Under the pieces are notes generated by a model. The model was not told the origin of the DNA. It ran no database searches and worked only from the letters and a program-made list of their open reading frames with translations. The translations under genes were made by a program, and so were the position numbers. Below, one piece after another: positions 53,911-64,000 of a stretch of DNA of 64,000 nucleotides (positions are counted from its first letter, which is position 1; every line of letters starts with the position of its first letter). The stretch comes from Maratus speciosus (lineage: Eukaryota; Arthropoda; Arachnida; Araneae; Salticidae). The stretch is taken from the NCBI GenBank assembly GCA_963932465.1, contig OZ010789.1, positions 598,391,968 through 598,455,967 on the forward strand. The letters run 5' to 3'.

Positions 53911-54861
53911 GAAATATTCATCAATTAGAACAACTGTGTTAAAATTGATGTAGTACTGAATTAATAACACGTCATATGGTTGAAAATTATAATTTTAATT
54001 AACAAATAAACATGGTTGAAATAATTAAGAAATAATTGTTTGTTGCTAAAATTTTTATTATTTATACCTGTGTTCCATATTAATATGTGAAATAAAACAA
54101 AAAAAAATATTTCTTCAGTAACTAGATTTAATGAACTAGAAGATGTGTTATTTATAGGAAGTAAACTTGGTTATTTAAATAATTAAGTAATTTGTTAATT
54201 TTCTTCAGCGTAAGAAATAAATTTAAATTATCACATTGCCGCGAGAATTTTTATCTATACTATTACGATGGGAAGATACGAAAATAATTTAAGGATAACA
54301 ATTTATCATCACCTCATTAGTCTTTTATTTCATTCATTGTTATTATATTTACATGCTTTATGTTCATATTTTTTTTAATTAGAACATAACTCATTTATTA
54401 AAAAATAATTATACTTATTTTATCTCTCATTCGCTTTTCTAAAATGTATAGTTAGTTTTGGAAAGAGAAATATCATTAAAATAAATGAAGGCTTTTCGAA
54501 CGTTTCACAATTAGTTCCGATTCTCTTATATTATTATAAATAGTTTTAATGATGATGCAAAGTTACTCCCATTATACCATAACTTAAGGTTCCCATTGCT
54601 AGGCACTTTTTGCCTTCAGAGCAATAAAACGCTTTCTGTGAATTCAAATTAAAAAATATATATATTTCGAGGGGAAACATATATTTAAAATACATTTATT
54701 ATAGCAAATTTAACAAAGCATTATCTCAAAAAAATACATGTTGTACTTATTATTGTTTGAAAAGCGGAAATCATAATTTACTCTTAACTAAATAGTTTGT
54801 ATTGCAAAATTTACTCTTAAATTAAAATAAAAACGTGTTGCTTTAACCACACAATTATGTG
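53911..54861. other. No feature recognised
   Basis: AT-rich unique-looking sequence without coding potential. Confidence 0.4.
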
Positions 54862-55971
54862 TAGTCGTGGGAGAAAAAAGTAAAAATCCAATTCTAATTA
54901 CAATAGAAGAAAATTATTGGTACCAAACGATTAGAAATAAAGTCAACTTTTAAATGATGTATATAAAATTAGCTTAGGGGGCCATCTACAAATCAAAACC
55001 AGACCAAACTTTGTTCTTTTCAATGGCAGCACTCAATTTACACAATATATTTTTAACCTTCGGTTCAAATTATTCCTAGAAACGAAATTTTAAATCATTT
55101 GGATGATAAGTGTTTGAATTCTATCATTCAAAATTTAAAGCTTCTAATGTTAAATTACATTTTCATATTTTTATTAATAATTCCTAAAATTATAATCCTA
55201 ATATGATATTTTTTTGTGTGGTCATAATACTAAAAAACCCAAACATAAATGCATGAAATTTGTAATTTTAAAACTTTAATAATATGAATTATGGACTATG
55301 AAATTATTATTCGAAAAAAAAATATGAATTGGAACCTACAATGTTTTTTGACAGGTTTATATTTATTATGTCCTGCTTCATGCGAAAACTCAATTTCAAA
55401 TTTTTCTTCCAAGTAGTTTTCGAATTATGCTTTAAAAACGTCAAAATGATGGTTTAAGGGACCGTCTATGATGTGCAGAAAAGCATAGTTTAAAAAATAT
55501 ATATTTCACCCCTTTAATTGGAGCATTTCAGCTGGCAATAGTCGATACATATTAAGCGAGTGAAATGGTCTTATTGGCAAATAATAATACATTAATAGAA
55601 ATGACATAGTCATTCTGTAGCATTTCAGCAATCGCGTACGAACTTCATTTTGGATACATCCCCTAAAATATGCTCATTTTAAAATAATTAATTTCTCATA
55701 AAATAGTTGCACGAATTTCATGAAAATTTGTATTTAGGCTAACTGAAAGATATATAATTCATTTATGGTATCAAACTTGGGTTTTGCTATTGAAAAAAGC
55801 AAAGTTCCGGTTCGTTTTGACATATAGACGGCCCTCTAAGCAAATTTAATGCTCATAATTTAAAAGTACACTTTAATTCTAATCGTATGATACCAGCAAA
55901 TTTCCTCTACAGTAATTTGTTGCAGGGTTAGTGCGGGGTGTTTTTTTTTTTTTTTTTTTTTTTCACGACTG
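54862..55971. mobile_element. Foldback MITE, TA-flanked, copy 2
   Basis: Second copy of the 31234-32292 family. The left end (TAGTCGTGGGAG) has decayed; the right end TTTCACGACTG is followed by TA. Shared blocks include AAATGATGTATATAAAATT and GGCCATCTAC. It is more diverged between its arms than copy 1 and has a longer T run (55942-55963). Confidence 0.75.
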
Positions 55972-56510
55972 TACAATAACACTTTGAAAATAGTTTGTCA
56001 TTACTAAGGGAAAAATATATTTTAAAAAAATCAAAGGAAAGTAAAAGTACAATTTTCACTTTTTCTTTCCTCCATACTGTTTTTTCCTTCTTTTTTATTA
56101 GAACCTCATTTGGAAATATGTTGTTGAAGCAAAAAATAAAGTAGAATTTCTAACTTTTGCTTTCTGCTTTTTATTCTGTAAATGTTATTTTATGGGTTTT
56201 TTGCAAGGACAACAAAAAGTAAAATTGTAATTTGGTTTTTTAATTTGACTCTATCATATTTTTAACTACGCATTTCGCACAATATGATTAAAATAACATT
56301 TTTAATAGTTAAGGAATTATTTATACATTCAACTGTCCATATTAACATGACCCTTTAAGATTGGTACGTTATGATGTTATTTAGGGAATGACCCTCTAAG
56401 AGGAGTTACATTACATTGTGATTTGAGTAGCCTAGACCACAGGAATTTAACGTTATATACGGAAGGACGTTTGGAAGCATGTAACACTTTACTGAAAATT
56501 CACAATATTA
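55972..56510. other. No feature recognised
   Basis: AT-rich spacer with no gene or bounded repeat. Confidence 0.4.
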
Positions 56511-57813
56511 GGGGAAGGTGTTGTTCCTTTGACCACTTTGCAAAATTTTAGTTTTCGTAGCTTAACTATTAAAGCTAAATTCAATTTCCTTGTTTTATTA
56601 TAATCAGTATCATCTGATTTATCATATGTAATTTTTTCGAGGTTCTAATTTCGCTTTTATTGTGTTTAATTTCATTTTTAAAAAATACTAACATTGTGGT
56701 CAAAGGTACAACACACAGTTGTAATTTGACCATGGGTTGTTGTACCTCTGACCGGACAATTAGACAACACATCAATGACGAAAAAAAAAACCATTTTATT
56801 CAATACCATTGTTTCTTGCGTTTAGGGTGTTGCTTTTTTTTTCAGCTTCAATAATTAGCTTTTCAACAGTACCAGTCAGGATACGAGATTTCCCATTATA
56901 CCGACCCCTATATGACATTTTCCTTGCTTGCACTTTTGGATAAAGTCTCAAAGTTTCAGGGGTTATGATAAGGGGCGATAAATTTGAACTGGTACATTGA
57001 GGAATGATATTGTCTTTTTTTAACTGCGCCATCCGCCCATGGTTCATCAAAATCAGTTTCATGCAGCATCGGTCTGTCTGTTACAGTAGCTGTAAAGCAT
57101 AAATGGTTTAAAGTTGACAAACAAAGGGGGAATTATGTTTCCGGATGCACTAACAGCATTATTCATAGTGATAGTAGTTCTCCTTTCGGCAGACGTTATC
57201 CCTCCAACTAGGTTTTTTCCCTTTGAGGGCTATGAGTTTAGGAGGTACATGAACTGTGCTTATCCCAGTCTACATATTTTTTTTATTATATATGAACAAC
57301 TGAAATAAAAAAAATGTCGTCAGTTAATTTCAAGACATTTGTAGTATGTAAGTCATAAAAGTTGAAATATTTAGAAAATCTTTTAAGAGTGTTGTACCTT
57401 TGACCTGGTCAAAGGAACAACAACTGACCATCGTCAGAGGTACAACACCATGCTAGTGCAAATTACAAAGCATGTTACAGTTTTAGGTTTAGGATAATCA
57501 TTTTCACAAGCTTCACCATATTTATAAAAGTTTATAGCTACCATCTCAAATTACTTCTATCAACAAAGACATAGCACAAAAAATATTATTAGCCAAAACA
57601 ATAACAAATAAATACTTACATTTTTATGTTGGAAATGGATTAGTATTATTCACAGGAATCCCATTTGACTTGAATAATCCACAGTAGATTGCACAAGCCC
57701 TCTAGTGAAGGAACTGCGCACTAATTACACCAAAATTAATAAAATGCTGCTAGTTGACGCTACAGCTTAGGTGGTCAAAGGAACAAAATGGTCAGAGGTA
57801 CAACACCTTCCCC
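56511..57813 (-). mobile_element. Pogo/Tigger-type element, internally deleted
   Basis: Ends GGGGAAGGTGTTGTTCCTTT (left) and, as complement of the right end, GGGGAAGGTGTTGTACCTCT, between TA dinucleotides (56509-56510 and 57814-57815). Internal copies of TTTGACC and GGTACAACAC recur near both ends and the middle. A broken minus-strand transposase fragment identifies the class. Confidence 0.75.
56796..57266 (-). pseudogene. Pogo-type (DDE_1) transposase remnant
   Basis: Minus strand. The upstream part near 57266-57130 reads like VHVPPKLIALKG and, in another frame, SASGNIIPPLFV, the strand region before the second catalytic block in pogo/jerky-like transposases (VIA.KG..., ..ASG..IPP..V). The downstream part (57062-56796, 88 codons) has LSPLIITPETLRLYPKVQAR and YRGRYNGKSRILTGT, matching the C-terminal (PYPKA..R..RGRKKGKSRILTDT) block of that family. 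Most of the DDE core is deleted or frameshifted. Confidence 0.65.
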
Positions 57814-57815
57814 TA

Positions 57816-59591
57816 CTTTTTCCTCCATTTTTATTCAACTGCTGTTAATATAACAAATTATATAAATCTATGAATACAAAATCAGATTGATCCTAACATG
57901 CTTGTTTATTACACTAACATTACCTACAATCTGAATGTGTAGTGAAACATTAACCTAAGTTACTAATAAACTACATAAATTTCAATTGATATTTCATTTA
58001 GAATGTAAATTTGACTCTGCTTAATAACGGAAACATAATTCCTGATGAAAACCAATCTTTACAATTAAGTTATTTTATTTTATTCTTTCAAATGAAAAAA
58101 AAATATCCAAATTTACTTTGCAATTCGGTTAAATTGAAATTTATTTTATTGTTCTCTAATGTAAATGCATGCGAAATGTTTCTGCTGCATGTGAATCTGA
58201 GTTTCTACGTATAGCTTCTGCCGGACAAAATGATGTCCACACTTAATTTTCACGACCTATGTAAAAAAAGCGGTTAATTCGAATATTTAATGGAACTTTA
58301 GTTACTTTTTATCTAATCTCGAACGGTTCGAATTTTTTTTCTAAATAAAAGGTCACCTTCATATGTCTGTGAAAATTAGAAATAAAATCCGTCTTTTTTT
58401 TTTTTTTTTTTTTTTTTTTTTCGCTATGCTTGACGAAAGGGTTTAATATCTGCCATACTATATATGCCCTAAAAGACTATTGCATCGTATATTAGTCTTC
58501 ACTTGATATATAAATTACCTTTCAATAGTGCATTATATTTTTTTTATTCAATAATTGAAGATAAGTTGTATAACTCTTTTGCTTTTTTCAGAAAAATGAA
58601 CGATGCACGCTATGTTTATATATTGATGCATTAAGAGAACCAAAAAAGTTTGAAATGATGAAAAGAATATTTTGAATTATTATTATTACAATTATGTTTG
58701 AGCCTTCAAGAATGTCCTTTCCAATAGGAAAATTCCTAAAATTGAACGTCATTCGAGTCTTAGCCGTTCAGCCACCACACAAGCAAAACCTGCGAAGTAA
58801 AAACTCTGAACTCAATTATCTCGAAATACTTCTATCCAAAAGCTTTACCACTATAACTTTTGAACAAGTTTACAGCTTTACATATTTATTTTTTTAAATA
58901 AAGGACATTAAATTCTCAACAAGCCATACCAAAAAATCATTTGTTTTTTAAATCTTCAAGTAAAAATAAAAAAAAATCATATTTTTTTTTATGGATTTTA
59001 ATTTTTTAATAATATTTTTCAATTTTTTTAGACTCATTCGAGAGCCAACATAATAATCAATAAAAGAGAATTACGACTCAAAAATACTGAACCTGAAAAT
59101 CGTAGCAAAAATAGTTTCTCAAGAATAGTTTTCTCGTACATCATTAAAACTTTGGCTATTGATTTTTACATTTTGACCAATATTTTCTATTTTTAATAAA
59201 AATAAATAAAAAAATGCGCAAAAAAGTAACAGTCTAAATTATTTACAGACTACTAATACACATTCAATTTTCAGTCAATTTGCGCCGTTTAAAATATTTC
59301 TGGCCTCCTTAAAGATTTTTTATTAAACGTCATTATCGAAATTTGTAGTTTCTTTTTTATAGCTTTTTCAGTCATTTTACATACTCTTTATAATTTCATG
59401 ATAAATTTATTTTCATTTTCATATATTATAATTAGTGCCAGTTCTCTGACACTAAGGCGAAGTATGCTTTATGTAAATTACTGTTTAATTAATTTTATTC
59501 CCCTTATGTACCACCGTATTTATCTGTATATTTAAGTGTTGCGGGGCAGCGCAATACTTATTTATTTCCAGTGTCACTTCTCATTGTTAAT
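57816..59591. other. No gene recognised; poly-T tract
   Basis: A T run lies at 58397-58421. Frames of ~67 codons at 58011-58214 and 58694-58897 have no familiar content. Confidence 0.4.
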
Positions 59592-60111
59592 TTAACCCAT
59601 ATTGGACCGCTGTTCTATTCTAGGACACCTAATAAAACATTTTTTTTAAATAAAATTGGTAAGGATTTTTTGGATGCCTTTTGTTATGACGTCTTTAAAA
59701 TACACAAAAGTATAACATATAATAAAAAACGCAAGTAACCAATTAAAATTTAATTAAAAAAATCTATTTAAAAAATTCTTTAAGAATTGTGATCTTATAA
59801 TCTAGAATTTTACCGTTATTATTATCTTTTTATTGGAGAAATCATAGAGTATTTTTGTACAACATAAACAGTATTTTTTAAAGTAAAATAAAATATTTGC
59901 TCATAAAATTAGTTTATGTATGCATTTTATATGTCCTTCCTATGTGTCCTACTAATATGTCCTGTTTATAAAACAACTAGTTACTTAAAAAATTTTAAAC
60001 TTTTTTTTCAAAATTTTGCTAGTATCTACTTAATTACACCATATTAATGGTATAATTGAAGTTTTAACAATTTTCAAAAATATTTAATCGGTGTGGTCCA
60101 GTATTGGTTAA
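59592..60111. mobile_element. piggyBac-like MITE (TTAA target), 520 bp
   Basis: TTAACCCATATTGGACCGC at the left and, as complement of the right end, TTAACCAATACTGGACCAC. TTAA lies at both edges (59592-59595 and 60108-60111). The body is AT-rich and non-coding. Similar in size and target to 26626-27186 but with different end sequence, so probably another family. Confidence 0.65.
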
Positions 60112-60947
60112 CATAGAAAATCCTATGGAGATAATAACTTTTCATTTTTTCTTCCCACCTTTTTGTCCCTGATGCCACTCATTTTTTATTCTTTACTAAT
60201 TCTAATCATATCATAAATTTAAAGTGTAAAAACGTTTGCCTGGCGTCAGGGTAAAAACGAATGGTAAAATGCCTTTGCATATGGGTGAATTATAACCCAG
60301 AGAGAAACATAGGCTATATTTTATTTACTTTATTCAAATGTATTTCTTAATAATTCCAAATTTTGCTATTTTCACTGAGAATCATTGGACATTTATTCTT
60401 TATTGTTGCAAAAAAATTCAAAAGCCGTAATAATTTGTCTACAGCAATTAATTTTCAGTTAAAAGATTTTCACGTGAAAAAATGAAATTTATTTTTCTTT
60501 TCTTTAAGAATTAAAAAGAATATGAATATGGCGTCATAGTGGAAATAAAAAGCACATTTTCAAACATTTGTTAGTAATAAAAGAAACATTAATATGAGTA
60601 AATACAGAAAGCAGGTGAATATGGCGTCAAAGAAATGAAATACATTTCACGAATACTGATTTTTAAGCGTGAATAGCAATTACAGATGAGCCCGCAGTTC
60701 GATTAAAAAGGTGTTAACTTTATGATTTATTTATGTTTTTCTTTTATTTATTTTTTGATGAAATTTTAACTTCGTTAACGAATATTAGCCGGAAAAAATA
60801 CTGCACTATTTATTTGTTTTAAGACTGTATAAAAATTTAAATTTTTCAATGCTTAATAAATAAGTTTGCAATTAACTGAAATTTATTTTACAGGTTGAAT
60901 CGTTAATATAACGTTAGCATTGCACACGGACATATTTTTGCAGAATA

Positions 60948-60952
<5 letters not shown>
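60112..60952. other. No feature recognised
   Basis: AT-rich. The phrase AATATGGCGTCA occurs twice (near 60524 and 60616), and TTCAAAATGGCGT in the repeats to the right is similar. No gene. Confidence 0.35.

Positions 60953-61008
<56 letters not shown>
60953..61008. repeat. (AT)n microsatellite
   Basis: About 28 AT units. Confidence 0.95.
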
Positions 61009-61009
<1 letters not shown>

Positions 61010-61132
61010 CCATTAATTAAACATTACCGACCATCATCAAAAACTGCAATATTGTGAATGATTGACTACACGCCATAAACCAACAATATAGAACTGTATG
61101 TGTAAAATAAAGTACCGTATACCTAATTAAAA

Positions 61133-61134
<2 letters not shown>

Positions 61135-61164
<30 letters not shown>
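61135..61164. repeat. (AT)n microsatellite
   Basis: About 15 AT units, directly followed by the sequence leading to the hammerhead-like motif. Confidence 0.95.
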
Positions 61165-61166
<2 letters not shown>

Positions 61167-61204
61167 CGCTAAATAATGCTTTAAAAAGTGATAAAATATC
61201 CTTA

Positions 61205-61262
61205 TTTAGACTGACAAACGTTTCATCGCACAAACGGCGACATTTTCAAAATCATTTATGAT
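61205..61262 (-). other. Degenerate hammerhead-like motif
   Basis: Minus strand: TTGAAAA where CTGATGA is expected, then stem II-like GTCGC/GCGAT around GTTTGT (61225-61241), then GAAAC (61224-61220), a minimal stem III GT-TT, GTC (61215-61213) and AGTC. Layout matches the short-stem-III hammerheads of Penelope-like elements, but the catalytic core has mutations that should abolish cleavage. An inverted partial echo (GTCGCCATTTGTGCTACGAA) lies at 61305-61325 on the plus strand. Confidence 0.35.
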
Positions 61263-61289
61263 AGAAATCTAACATGAATTTCTATCATG

Positions 61290-62420
61290 AATTATTTTTA
61301 AAAAGTCGCCATTTGTGCTACGAAATAGTCCGGGTGCCACAGTTGAGAAAACTGCAAATCGTGATAAGAATAAACCGATTAATGGGTATCTACTTCATAT
61401 TAATACAATGCATTTCAGAGGGAGAGGCATCGCGTAAAGTTGTGGGAATTCAAGATGGCGGCGGTTATTCAAAATGGCGTCCTTTTCTGAATTTTCTTAC
61501 TATCCATCGTATAAATGTGTGTTTCAGGTCGATTTCCATGTTTTTAACGTCTTTTTAATACTTTTCGTCATAGTTGAATGCGTTTATGAATCCAGTTTGC
61601 CTGTTTGCTTGTTTGCCCATCTGCTTGCCTTTCCGTGACCTAACTCGCTTAAATTTACTCAGATTGTCATGTGATTTATATATGTTATTGAAGCTTACAA
61701 TAACATATTCCGAAGAAAAATTGAATTTTATAGCTTTTAGAGTCCGGTTACAGGGCTCTCAAAAGAAATCATTTGCGTTATTGTTTATTAGTCCGGGTAC
61801 TACGGTTGAGAAAACTACAAATCGTGATAAGAATATACCGATTGGTGAGTATCTACTTTGTATTAATACAATCCATATAAGATGGGAAGGCATCACGTAA
61901 AGTCGTAAGAATTCAAGACCACGGCTATTATTCAAAATGGCGTCATTTTCTGAATTTTATTTCTATCCATCATATAAATGTATGTTTCAAGTCGATTTCG
62001 ATGTTTTTAACGTCAAAAATTTCGTTTTTGAGACATTCCGTCATAGTTGAATGTGTTTATGAATTCAGTTTGTCTGTTTGTTTTCCTGTCTGTATGTTTG
62101 CCATTCCATGCTCTAATGCGCTTAAATATCGCTACTCGCTTAAATTCATCAGACTGTCATGTAATATATATATTATTGAAGTTTACAATAATATGTTCCG
62201 AATAAAATTTCAAGTGTATAGATTTTATAGTCCGTGTATAGGGCCCACAAAAGAATTCCATTACATTATTGTCTTTGGGGGAAGGGGGGAATCATTTGCA
62301 ATGTGTTTTAATCATGTTATACTCTCTGAAACATATTCAAATTGACATACATCAGTGAGGTGCACTACAAGATACTTACTATAGAATAAGGTGTGCATAG
62401 TATTTATCATTTATTTACAG
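61290..62420 (+). repeat. ~465-bp repeat array, left (direct) arm
   Basis: Two full units and a partial third. AGTCCGGGT blocks at 61327 and 61790, and TTCAAAATGGCGTC at 61467 and 61931 (464-bp step), with AATTCCATTACATTATTG near 62254. Units hold TTTGCCTGTTTGCTTGTTTG-type stretches that yield spurious frames of ~90-110 codons (61274-61558, 61574-61900 and 62001-62345). Confidence 0.8.
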
Positions 62421-62866
62421 TGACATACCTAAAAAATAATAACTGCGTCATTTCACGCTCATCTGCTTGTCCCCAAATGTGTCCAGCTTGGAAAGCACTA
62501 CGTAAAACATGCTGTTGTAAAGCACCCTTGGTTGGTGGAAGATGCTCAAGAAAACGAATACTTGTCATAAATTATTCTTGTCCTGCATCATTGACACCCA
62601 TGCTATTGCTTGTTGAACGGATGATGGATCAAAAATACTGTGAATTTTTCTAAAATATTTAGAATTTTTTCTCAAATGGAAGTTTGTGTTTTTGATATGC
62701 ATAAAAATGCAATAGTAGCTTCTTTAAATAGAACCCATGTTTTACAGGCTGACATTTTTGCCTTTCCTGTGAAACAAGGATTAGGGTCGCATCCTGTGAA
62801 AGCATGAAATCCTACTAAAGACATTGCCTTTTCTCTTCCAATTGCCGCAGCGTCCAACAGCCACCA
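62420..62866 (-). pseudogene. Fragment of an unidentified repeated invertebrate gene family (HAFTGCD motif)
   Basis: Minus strand. LLDAAAIGREKAMSLVGFHA then FTGCDPNPCFTGKAK (62866-62672) ends at TGA. After a frame change comes KIHSIFDPSSVQQAIAWVSM (to ~62575), a stop, and in another frame FLEHLPPTKGALQQHVLRSA then FQAGHIWGQA (to ~62470). I recall the pairing of HAFTGCD with LPPT...LLQH..R..YQAG.IWGQ from predicted proteins repeated in cnidarian and arthropod genomes, but cannot name the function. It is bounded on both sides by inverted repeat arrays, so it is probably the cargo or core gene of a mobile element. It is broken by at least two frame changes. Confidence 0.55.
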
Positions 62867-63900
62867 TTTTGAATTCCTACGACTTTACGTGATGCCTCCC
62901 CCTGTTATATGGATTGTATCAATATAAAGTAGATACTCACCAATCACTATATTCTATCGCTGTAAATGGACTATAAAAGTTATACACTCCAATTTGTATT
63001 AGCAACATGCTATTGTATACTTCAATATCATATGTAAATTACATGACAATCTGAGTGAATTTAAGTGAGTAGCGATATTTAAGCGAGTTAGGGCATGGAA
63101 TGGCAAGCAGACAGACAGACAAACAAACAGACAAACTGAATTCAAAAACTCATTTAAGTATGATAGAAAGTGTTAAAAACATCGAAATCGACCAAGAACA
63201 TACATTTATATGATGGATATCAAGAAAATTCAGAAAATGACGCCATTTTGAATAACAACCACCATCTTGAATTGCTATGACTCCCCCTCTTATATGGATT
63301 GTATTAATATAAAATAGATACTCACCAATCGGTATATTCTTGTCATGATTTGAAGTTTTCTCAAACGTAGCACCCGGACTAATAGACAGCAACGTAATGG
63401 AATTCATTTGAGGGACCTGTAAACGGACTGTAAAAGCTATAGACTTTAATTTTTATTCGGAACATGTTATTGTAAACTTCAATAACATATATAAATTACA
63501 TGACAACCTGAGTGAATTTAAGCGAGTTGCGATATTTAAGCGCATTAGAGCATGGAATGGCAGGCAGACAGACATATAATCAAACAGACAAACTGAATTC
63601 ATAAACTCATTCAACAATGACGGAAAGTATTAGAAACGAAATTTTTGACGTTAAAAACATTGAAATTGACCTTAAACACGCATTTATATGATGAATAATA
63701 AGAAAATTCAGACAAGGACGTCATTTTGAATAACAGACGCCATCTTGAATTCCCCCGACTTTACGCGATGCCTCCCCCTCTGAAATACTTTGTATTAATA
63801 TAAAATAGATACTCACCAATCGGTATATTCTTATCACGATTTGGAGTTTTCAACGTAATTTGGTCGTGTAGCACTTGGACTAAAACGCCCGTCAATCTTA
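62866..63900 (-). repeat. ~465-bp repeat array, right (inverted) arm
   Basis: Inverted units of the left array: TTTTGAATAACA with ACGCCAT-type blocks near 63240 and 63718 (about 478-bp step), CACCCGGACTAATAGACAGC near 63370, and a partial unit starting at 62866 next to the gene fragment. It may continue beyond the right edge of the window. Confidence 0.8.
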
Positions 63901-64000
63901 AATAAAGAGATTTTATCATTTTTATAGCATTACTAGGGGCTCTGTCCTCTGCAAGCTACGCTCGCCAACCCCCATTCAGACACCGAAGAATCTAAAAACA
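63901..64000. other. End of window, no feature recognised
   Basis: The wording GGGGCTCTGTCCTCTGCAAG followed by CTACGCTCGCCAACCCC resembles the conserved edge of some dispersed repeats, but too little is visible. Confidence 0.25.

Noticed and set aside
61274..62345. Three frames of 94-114 codons
   Set aside because: All fall in the ~465-bp repeat units, differ between units and begin at different points of the unit.

Overview
This window looks like gene-poor, AT-rich intergenic DNA from an animal, most likely an arachnid and plausibly an orb-weaving spider. That is an inference from three things: the style of the Tc1-like transposase (21939-22979), the BEL/Pao polyprotein (44636-49951) and a charged coiled-coil gag fragment (13-411), together with a tRNA-derived SINE, strong AT bias and many simple repeats. 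I see no host protein-coding gene. Every coding stretch I can recognise belongs to a transposable element, and only one (the Tc1-like transposase) is uninterrupted.

Layout. 0-4 kb: the 5' end of an LTR retrotransposon on the minus strand (gag fragment, primer binding site, LTR), then a foldback MITE and a dispersed repeat. 4.1-8.9 kb: a ~1 kb element built of 145-bp internal repeats, split by a 3.8-kb hAT-like element with an 8-bp target duplication, which itself holds a 190-bp MITE. 9.4-10.5 kb: an element with ~170-bp inverted ends. 11.4-13.65 kb: a complete Tigger/pogo-type transposon with a frameshifted transposase. 14.4 kb: a palindromic MITE. 15.6-21.6 kb: a directly duplicated ~2.9-kb unit carrying piggyBac-like remnants, the second copy hit by a SINE. 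21.6-25.56 kb: a degenerate Tc1-like element that contains a nearly intact second Tc1-like element and a TA-flanked MITE. 25.6-27.2 kb: a third, truncated copy of the unit and a TTAA MITE. 27.4-31.2 kb: a Helitron-like element with ~11 internal ~303-bp repeats. 31.2-38.5 kb: several MITEs, a Tc1 remnant, a second inverted copy of the 145-bp-repeat element, and a 31-bp minisatellite.

40.9-41.5 kb holds a nearly perfect 548-bp palindrome. 41.8-50.85 kb is a second Helitron-like copy interrupted by a full-length, very young BEL/Pao retrotransposon (44272-50295): both 294-bp LTRs differ at one base by eye, the target duplication is CCTTA, and the gag-protease-RT-RNase H-integrase frame is broken by just two in-frame stop codons. 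51.05-51.84 kb is a foldback element whose arms carry tRNA-like boxes and whose interior carries a candidate hammerhead ribozyme. 53-60 kb holds a 97-bp tandem array, a tRNA-like hairpin, a foldback MITE, a pogo-type remnant and a TTAA MITE. 61.2-64 kb is a composite structure: inverted arrays of ~465-bp repeats surrounding a broken gene fragment, next to degenerate hammerhead-like motifs at an (AT)n tract.

The elements do not form a pathway. What links them is nesting, which gives a relative order of insertion. Boundaries come from visible terminal repeats and target duplications. Family names rest on motif recognition and were not checked by database search.
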